A stretch of DNA of 64,000 nt from Physella acuta (taxonomy: Eukaryota; Mollusca; Gastropoda; Physidae). A program made the position numbers and the translations under genes. The DNA is taken from assembly GCF_028476545.1 (NCBI RefSeq), contig NW_026731568.1, positions 679,501-743,500 of the forward strand, read 5' to 3'. Positions 57,642 through 64,000 of this stretch are shown piece after piece; the first letter of the stretch is position 1, and the number at the start of each line of letters is the position of its first letter. The notes under the pieces were generated by a model, which worked only from the letters and a program-made list of their open reading frames with translations, did not search any database and was not told the origin of the DNA.

Positions 57642-58491
57642 AAATTGTCACTAGACTTTTTTTAATTACTTGTTTTGTAGTTCGTTTGGTGCGCAATTGT
57701 GTTTTAGTCATGCAATTCTTAGCATTAAAATGTTTTAATAACAAGCTTTTATACAACTATGCACTCAAAAGGAGAAAAATAATGATTTTCTTTAAATATA
57801 ATATTGAACTACTATTTTAATAACTAAAATTAAGCTTGGGTTATTACATAAATGCTTGTTATTAAAACGTTTTTACAAGCTTTAATTTAACTTGCTTCCT
57901 CTGCCTGTCTTTCTATTGGTCGTTCTGCGGCCGTATGGATCGCAAATGGCGAGTAAATGTTCACTTCTAAATCTAAATGACCAATTTCTCTGAAACTTCG
58001 CACATGTGTCAAGACCCGATGATAATGCAATTGGATGCTTAATTAATTTTTAAAGAATCAATTGTAATTTCTTGTGAACAGTACTATTTAACACGCTATT
58101 AAACGCACATTTTTCATGTTCATTTAGAGCGCAATTATTTTTTAGTCATTCAACTCTACTGTATTAAATGAATGTCTTCTTTCTAACCCTAAACCATTCA
58201 GTGAAACAAAACATAAATTTAAAATTTTTATTTTGAGCTCATTAGCACTCTATTTAGCACATTTTACTTGCTATGTGTAAACCAACTTCTTATGTTTCAA
58301 TTATAAACCTGTTCTTGTAAACTAATTAACAACCTACTACACATATAATCTCCAACTTTAATGACTGCATCACAGAGGTTTTAGAAATATGTGTTTTTAT
58401 TTGTTCATTTCCCCTGAACTATATTTAATCCAGATAATTTGAATAGATAAATCAGTGGTGTTGTCCTACAAGACAAAACATCATTAACATT
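57642..58491. other. Intergenic with repeat fragments
   Basis: 'tgcgcaattgtgttttagtc' and 'gagcgcaattattttttagt' are pieces of the element family at 56988-57641. 58260-58420 matches the array flank ('gcatcacagaggttttagaa', 'aattataaacctgttcttgt'), so a piece of the receptor-array flank also lies here, outside the array. Confidence 0.5.
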
Positions 58492-58547
58492 CAGTGGCGG
58501 AACTAGAAAAAAATGGCCACCCCGCAAAATTGTGTATAGCCCCCCCC

Positions 58548-58638
<91 letters not shown>

Positions 58639-59391
58639 AACCGAAAATATGAACAGAGCATAGGACACTCATTGCTGGCCTGTTGAATTTTGAAAAAAAA
58701 TGTTTTTTTTTTCAATTAAAACAAAGTACTACAAAACGTCATGTGTGTAAGTGCATTAGTGTGTTTTGAGAAAATCAGTTTCATTTTATCTCCTATGGGT
58801 TCTCTTAACATCTAACTGGCCAAAAGAATATAAAACATGAAATCTTTGTAGAAGTAATGGTGTCTCGTGTTATGATTATTTTTATGTTTTTTTTTGTATT
58901 TATGTTATTAATTTTAAATGCATTTCCTTTTTATACAAGGTCATTCTTTAGCAGGTACTTTATGAAAAAATATTTAGTAAGAGAAGTAATTGCTTTTTAA
59001 TTTGTTTAGTACAAATCTATTAAAAGGAGCTTATGAGCACCCCAATTTGACTATTTAAAAAAGGGAAATAAGTCATGGAAATGGTTTGAACGTTTGCTTA
59101 TCTTAGTTAAGTTTAATTGTAGAAGAGAGAGGACTTGGCTTTCACAGTGGTTTAAAAAGAAAGGGAAAAAGAATATACAAGAGCGTGGGGATGGCGTCTA
59201 TAGAATAAAGATAATCAAACCGCAGCTATGGTAATGGTTTTACAAAACAAACATCAAGTCAAAAATTGCAAGAAAATTAGATTTTTTTAAATATAATAAA
59301 AACTATTAGGGTCGGCCGTGGGCCCCTAAATGGCGTGCCCCCCCCCCCCCCCCGCATTGCGGGGTCTGGCGTCACTGTAGTTCCGTTCCTG
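58492..59391. mobile_element. hAT-type non-autonomous element, 900 bp
   Basis: Left end CAGTGGCGGAACTAG and right end GTAGTTCCGTTCCTG are inverted repeats, with an exact 8-bp target duplication ttaacatt at 58484-58491 and 59392-59399. The interior holds a C-run, an (AT)n tract at 58551-58635, and GC-rich 'gcattgcggggtctgg' near the right end. No transposase frame. A partial relative is at 26685-26905. Confidence 0.88.
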
Positions 59392-59399
59392 TTAACATT

Positions 59400-60026
59400 T
59401 GATCACTAATGCAATTAAAGCAAATATACATATATTTACAACACGTTTATCTGCAGCTAAATATAATCTGTTACAACAATATTGCAAAAAAAAAAGATGA
59501 AACACTACGTTTAAAAAAAAGATACTACAAACATTTTGTTTTAAAATTACAAGAACACATAGAAATATTGTTTTAATAGTTAATAGTAGTAACAGCACAT
59601 TTTCATTTACAAAGTTTGCCATGAATTTCATTAGCACAAAACTTATTAAGGATTATTTTTTACATCCTGTACTCCTATAATCTACTATAAAACGTTGCTA
59701 ATTTGTAATGTAGGTTACATCTCGAATTTAAACAGTAGATTTAAACTAAACTACAGCGTTATTCATAGAAATTACCAGTGACTTCACTCGAAACATTTTA
59801 GTGTTGACATTTTTAATTTAGGGAACTGGCGCAAACATAGCTCTAGTAGTGAGAAACTTTTAGTTTTGAGTTTCTAGCGAGATTTTGCAGTTACTTTTAG
59901 TCTATTTTTGCAAGACAAGCCTTTGTCTGTTGTGAATTAGCCTTCGTGTCTTACCTTGTATGAACTAAACTTTGTGTGTTGTATCAACTAGCCTTTATGT
60001 ATTGAGTGAACTAGTCTTTAAAAGGG
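59400..60026 (-). other. 3' flank of the Toll-like receptor
   Basis: This is the sequence after the TLR stop codon. A minus-strand ATTAAA around 59813-59818 is a possible poly(A) signal. There is no other gene. Confidence 0.4.
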
Positions 60027-62876
60027 TTAGGCTAGTAATCGAGTTCTCAGCTTCTCCGTGACGTCATACTTGAGTCTCCTCCCCTCGTTCATGACGATGA
60101 TGTTTTCCTCAGACACCGCCCCCAGGATGTCACGTGGTAAACGATGACGTAACTGGCTGTCAACCATAATCACAATGAGATTAGGATTAGCGGGCGTCAG
60201 GTTGGATATGGCTGACCTGCATGTGTAGAGGAACCAATCGTCTTGCCAGTGAAAAGTTTCGGTCACGACCAGAAGCACGCGCCAACTTCTATTTATAGCA
60301 TCGATAATTCCAGACGCGAGGTCGGTTGAAGGTAAGAGGTCACGGTCACGAATAAACGTCCTTAACCCCAAAGTGTCCTCGATAAACTGTCTCAGGTCAT
60401 GACAAGCGAACTGGTAATCTCTATCAGCATAACCAATGAAGACACCAATCTCGTAGTTGGAAGGTTTCTTTAGAAATGTTTCACTAAACAAATTCAGCAG
60501 CCCAGAAATGATGTACGTTTTGTACTTGGTAACAAAAAAACACAACACAAATCCAATGATAAGTAAACAAAATAAAGTCAGAGAATAAGAGAGGAACATT
60601 TTCCCCCAGCATTGACGCCAGTAAGCCTCTAGGTCTGATAAAACTGCCGTGTTTGTTAAAACTCCGTCGTTGTCAATACAGGAGTAGTTTCTGGCCATGT
60701 CTAGTTCCACCGTGGTCATCTGAAGCCAGTGTAGAAACTGTATGTCCATGCATCCACACGACAAGACATTTCCATCCAGAAACAGCCTCAACCCTCCATT
60801 CCCAGCAGCTAACGTGTCCAACTCCCTTCTATCTATGGCTGAAATCGATATCAATGCATTGGAGCTTAAGTCTAGCAATTTTAAAAATGGCGTGATTGTC
60901 AAGTCAAATGGAATCGCTCTAAACCTGTTCCCAGACAGGCGAATCTCAAAGAGATTTGGATTAGAGCTGAAGGTACGAGAACTTAACGAGGTTAACGAAT
61001 TAAACGATAGATCTAACTGCTGCAAATTTTGTAAGTTGAGGAACAGACGCTCGCTGGAAGATGACATTTGCTCTCTGTTTAAATTACACCCCGATAAGTC
61101 GAGAGCCTGCAAGCTGGGCATCGTGTCAAAAAATTGTGCGTTCAGTTCAAATAGATCGTTGCCAGAAAGTAGGAATGTCCTGAGTCCCGTCAAACCTTTG
61201 ACTAGCGCGTTAAACCTGGAGCCTCCTCCATCAGATAAGTCTAGATACAAAACATGTTCAGCGCCTATAACTCTAAAGTTCAATTCAATGGTGAAATACG
61301 AAAACACTCTTGAAATTACGAAGTGTTTGATTGATTTTGAAACGTATAAAATTGCCTCTCCATTTTCTTGAAGTAATCGTTCTGACTTATGGGGAACGGA
61401 CTGTTTATTCGATGAATTATTTCGTGTCGATTCTTTAAGTTGAGCATTTCTGTTTGTACTTGCAGTTCCTATTTCTTTTCTGCTGACGATTGTAATCTCA
61501 TGATCTTGATTTGCTACGCGAAAGTCTGAAGTGTAACTGCTTGCTTCATGGGCAACGGTGTTTCGTTCAGCTTCATCAGTGTGTGTTTGGTTAGATCCAC
61601 GGTGTTTGCTCCAGTTATCCGATGTTTTGTTTTGTTCAGTTACAAAAGTACCTGGTTTAGAGTTTGGTGGTAAAGCGTTACGAAATAAAATCGTCTCCAG
61701 ACTCTTCATACCCAGCACCTGAAACAGGACCATCTTGGTGCCGAGGATTGGGTTGTCGGTTAAGTCAATGCTCTTCAGACACCGACTCCACACCTGGCTT
61801 GCCAGAGCGTTTGACTCAATAATAAATATAGCGCAGTTTTTTAACACCAGCTGGGAGACACAGATCTGCCTGAGGTATCTGGTGGAGTTGGGCGTCAGGA
61901 TGCCGTTCCCGCTGAGCAGACTTGAGTACTGCTCACCGTGGGTCAACCTGACATTGACCAGTTGTATGGACGCCATCTTGCGGCTGATGAAACATTGAAA
62001 CGAATCAAACACGCGGTGAAGGTGAGACTGGACGTTGGTTAGAGACAGGTTTTGAATGTTGACCAATGGCCGAAAAGCTGAAGAATTCAAATAAAGAAGA
62101 AATATCATATCTATCAGGGAAAGAACTCTTAGCTGACTCAAATTTTCAAAACTTGAATTTGTTATTTTTATTGCTTCCCCTGTCACTTCTAGTTCCTTCA
62201 TCTTTTTCAGTTTACTGAAGGTGACATCAAAGTGAACAGTTTCACCATAAGAAGATATGGTCAAAGATTCTAAATTCCCCAGCTCAGAAAGGAAATCGTA
62301 CCGGACCTTTCTCCAATCTCTGAAAACTCCATCTTGTCGCATGAACAGCACCGTCAGGTTTTTCAGAGCAGCGAAAGTTTTGTTGGGGATGAAGGTTAGC
62401 TCTAGTCCATTAAATTCCAGATTTAAGAATTCCAAATGTTCTAGCCCACGGAACGTGTCTACCTCAAGTTCTTTGATTTGATTGTGAGATAAGCTAAGGC
62501 GTCTTAGACGGTGTAAAAGGTTAAAGTTTGCAGGAACAGAGGTCAACATGTTGTTGTCTAATAAAATAGACGTTGTATTTTCTGGAAACCATGAGCTGCT
62601 AACATTCGTTAAAAAACTACCTTGACAGTCAACGATCAATTCGTCCTTGTCTTTAAAAACATCACAAGGTGAAGGACTGGCCATAACATCTGGTGACTGA
62701 ATGTTGGAGTCAAGTGTTGACTGACGCCAGTTGTCAGTTATATGACTCAGCGTCTGATGACCAGGTGATTGATCGTCTTCTAGTATACTAAGGCCGATCA
62801 CGTGATGGACGTTGAGGCTCACCATGAAGCAGCAGACAAAAATGACCACTGGTCTGTTAGGTTTGGCTCCTGGCAT
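60027..62876 (-). CDS. Toll-like receptor, single exon, 949 aa
   Basis: Type I membrane receptor of the Toll family: leucine-rich repeats outside, TIR domain inside, signalling through MyD88-type adaptors. Leader about 9-29; the first Met has A at -3. A Cys-containing N-terminal cap (71-84) leads into a first leucine-rich block (about 100-400), then a polar, probably disordered insert (about 405-505, rich in N, S, T, K, E), then a second block (about 515-698) with clear repeats (LQALDLSGCNL, LQQLDLSFNSL, LKLLDLSSNAL). A C-terminal cap starts CGCMD at about 699, the membrane helix is near 761-782, and the TIR domain is 808-949. TIR box 1 is YEIGVFIGYAD. Box 2 is IRDRDLLPST, with the BB-loop Pro but Ser for the usual Gly. 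Box 3 is altered (DDWFLY region, no clear FW). The length fits single-cap-type TLRs. No intron interrupts the coding region, as is common for molluscan TLRs. Confidence 0.93.
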   Translation of the reverse strand: MPGAKPNRPVVIFVCCFMVSLNVHHVIGLSILEDDQSPGHQTLSHITDNWRQSTLDSNIQSPDVMASPSPCDVFKDKDELIVDCQGSFLTNVSSSWFPENTTSILLDNNMLTSVPANFNLLHRLRRLSLSHNQIKELEVDTFRGLEHLEFLNLEFNGLELTFIPNKTFAALKNLTVLFMRQDGVFRDWRKVRYDFLSELGNLESLTISSYGETVHFDVTFSKLKKMKELEVTGEAIKITNSSFENLSQLRVLSLIDMIFLLYLNSSAFRPLVNIQNLSLTNVQSHLHRVFDSFQCFISRKMASIQLVNVRLTHGEQYSSLLSGNGILTPNSTRYLRQICVSQLVLKNCAIFIIESNALASQVWSRCLKSIDLTDNPILGTKMVLFQVLGMKSLETILFRNALPPNSKPGTFVTEQNKTSDNWSKHRGSNQTHTDEAERNTVAHEASSYTSDFRVANQDHEITIVSRKEIGTASTNRNAQLKESTRNNSSNKQSVPHKSERLLQENGEAILYVSKSIKHFVISRVFSYFTIELNFRVIGAEHVLYLDLSDGGGSRFNALVKGLTGLRTFLLSGNDLFELNAQFFDTMPSLQALDLSGCNLNREQMSSSSERLFLNLQNLQQLDLSFNSLTSLSSRTFSSNPNLFEIRLSGNRFRAIPFDLTITPFLKLLDLSSNALISISAIDRRELDTLAAGNGGLRLFLDGNVLSCGCMDIQFLHWLQMTTVELDMARNYSCIDNDGVLTNTAVLSDLEAYWRQCWGKMFLSYSLTLFCLLIIGFVLCFFVTKYKTYIISGLLNLFSETFLKKPSNYEIGVFIGYADRDYQFACHDLRQFIEDTLGLRTFIRDRDLLPSTDLASGIIDAINRSWRVLLVVTETFHWQDDWFLYTCRSAISNLTPANPNLIVIMVDSQLRHRLPRDILGAVSEENIIVMNEGRRLKYDVTEKLRTRLLA

Positions 62877-63215
62877 CCTCTCTGTCGGTCAAGGTGTGGT
62901 GTAGCTCTAGAGGTGGAGTTTTCTCAATGATCTTGACCGACTGACCACATGGTCAATTCCTTCATAAAAATTTAAAAAAAAACATTTTGAAAAGAAATTA
63001 AATCATATTAATTAATTACCTTTTTATAAATTATAAAAGACGCGTTAACAAATGTGAATGTGATAAAGACTATATCAATATGTTGATAACAAACTAATAA
63101 TATTAAATATCGTTCTTTCCCCCCCCCCCCCCCCAATAATGCTGTTGTTGAATATAATAATGGGAATGTGAACATTTGCGAAATAGGAGCTAGTCTGTAC
63201 TAGTAATGTACGGTG
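62877..63215 (-). promoter_or_regulatory. 5' flank of the Toll-like receptor
   Basis: No convincing TATA box, splice acceptor or binding-site cluster can be named. There is a C-run at 63120-63134. Confidence 0.3.
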
Positions 63216-63464
63216 GGTGATAAGCAGAGTTTCTTCCAGGTAAAAAGGAATTTATATAGAAAATATACACTTTTACCAGTGCAATGACTTGTTCTCTGGT
63301 AACAAATCTGGAAGTTTATCTATTTGTTTACATGATATGTCGCGTGTGAGGACTGACGTTGATTTTATTTTACTAGTAGAGAAATGCGTATGAGGGACGG
63401 AAGGGGGGGGGGGGAGGTTTTAAATACAACGTGTGGCGTGTCTATGTATGAGGGTGCTGACTGT
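63216..63464. other. Intergenic with a hAT-family fragment
   Basis: 'cagagtttcttccagg' at about 63225 is an end of the TTCTTCCAG element family. 'tttatatagaaaatataca' after it resembles the inner part of 28750-28810 inverted. There is a G-run at 63404. Confidence 0.45.
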
Positions 63465-63467
63465 TGT

Positions 63468-63800
63468 ATGGGAACATCAGTTTAATGGTGATATGATTAC
63501 ATGTTTTGTAATGTATTAAACATCAGTTTAATGGTGATATGATTACATGTTTTGTAATGTATTAAACATCAGTTTAATGATATGATTACATGTTGTGTTA
63601 TGTATTAAACATCAGTTTAATGGTGATATGATTACATGTTTTGTAATGTATTAAACATCAGTTTAATGATATGATTACATGTTTTGTAATGTATTAAACA
63701 TCAGTTTAATGGTGATATGATTACATGTTTTGTAATGTATTAAACATCAGTTTAATGATATGATTACATGTTGTGTTATGTATTAAACATCAGCTTAATT
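63468..63800. repeat. 43/46-bp tandem repeat, about 8 copies
   Basis: The unit 'aacatcagtttaatg', then optionally 'gtg', then 'atatgattacatgttttg' and 'taatgtatta'. Two length forms alternate, differing by the 3-bp 'gtg'. Decayed units continue to about 63900. Confidence 0.9.
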
Positions 63801-63944
63801 AAATGGTTACATGTAATGCAGTAAACATCAGCTTAATGATATAACTACTTAATTTATAGTGTAATGTAGTAAACTTTAGCTTTATTTAATGATATAACTG
63901 CATGTAGTATGTACTGTATGGAGCTTGTAGTAGGCTACTTACTC

Positions 63945-64000
63945 AGTGGTTTTTTTCGAGACTTTTTTCTCCGGGGGAAGGGGGGGGGGGGGCTTGAAAT
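63945..64000. mobile_element. hAT-type element, left end, cut by window edge
   Basis: 'cagtggtttttttcgagact' followed by 'tttttctccggg' and a G-run matches the left end and interior of 28682-28893. The rest lies outside the window. Confidence 0.55.

Noticed and set aside
60653-62481. Plus-strand frames of 74-209 codons opposite the Toll-like receptor
   Set aside because: They are shadows of a 949-codon minus-strand gene with clear domains.

Overview
The window is AT-rich animal DNA, full of microsatellites, minisatellites and short terminal-repeat elements. Several things suggest a mollusc, most likely a heterobranch gastropod: short exons with ordinary GT-AG introns, a single-exon Toll-like receptor, a tRNA-derived SINE, and small hAT elements. 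The species call is inference; the gene structures are read directly. Names IgR-1 to IgR-4 are mine.

Positions 1-50,000 hold a tandem array of immunoglobulin-superfamily (IgSF) receptor genes, all on the minus strand. The complete gene plan is: signal-peptide exon, Ig1 split over two exons, Ig2 split over two exons, short stalk exon, transmembrane exon, and one tyrosine-rich cytoplasmic-tail exon. IgR-1 (1289-5460) is a pseudogene. IgR-2 (18720-29899, 488 aa), IgR-3 (34131-39948, 481 aa) and IgR-4 (44840-49050, 517 aa) are open from start to stop when spliced by hand. Between them lie orphan first exons (13270-13321, 13947-13998, 16111-16155, 43630-43726) and a truncated Ig1 exon (13390-13534), the remains of at least one lost gene. 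The flanks are copied as well: about 1-1000, 17,580-18,600 and 33,200-34,100 are homologous, so the array grew by duplication of blocks of about 16 kb. The tails of IgR-1 to IgR-3 carry an ITIM-like motif, an ITAM-like pair and a YxN motif. The tail of IgR-4 instead has a tandem tyrosine repeat.

Positions 6441-11203 hold a young, broken Gypsy-type LTR retrotransposon. Its two LTRs are 505 bp each, and it carries two pieces that look like captured host cDNA: the C-terminus of an MFSD1-like transporter and a long coiled coil. Other mobile DNA includes hAT-type small elements with 8-bp target duplications (17976-18189, 28682-28893, 50741-50879, 58492-59391), a 2.9-kb fold-back element with inverted arms of about 700 bp (23707-26571), a 16-bp-TIR element (56988-57641), a SINE (21382-21655), and a repeated family of about 700 bp with an internal dimer.

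Positions 50,100-60,000 have no gene I can support. They hold a 23/24-bp minisatellite, a 3.5-kb minisatellite built from two unit types (52875-56388), and mobile elements. A single-exon Toll-like receptor (60027-62876, minus, 949 aa) follows, then a 43/46-bp tandem repeat.

Taken together, the window looks like an innate-immune locus: a changing cluster of two-Ig transmembrane receptors with signalling tails, about 11 kb from a TLR on the same strand. Function in immunity or self-recognition is inference from architecture and neighbourhood.
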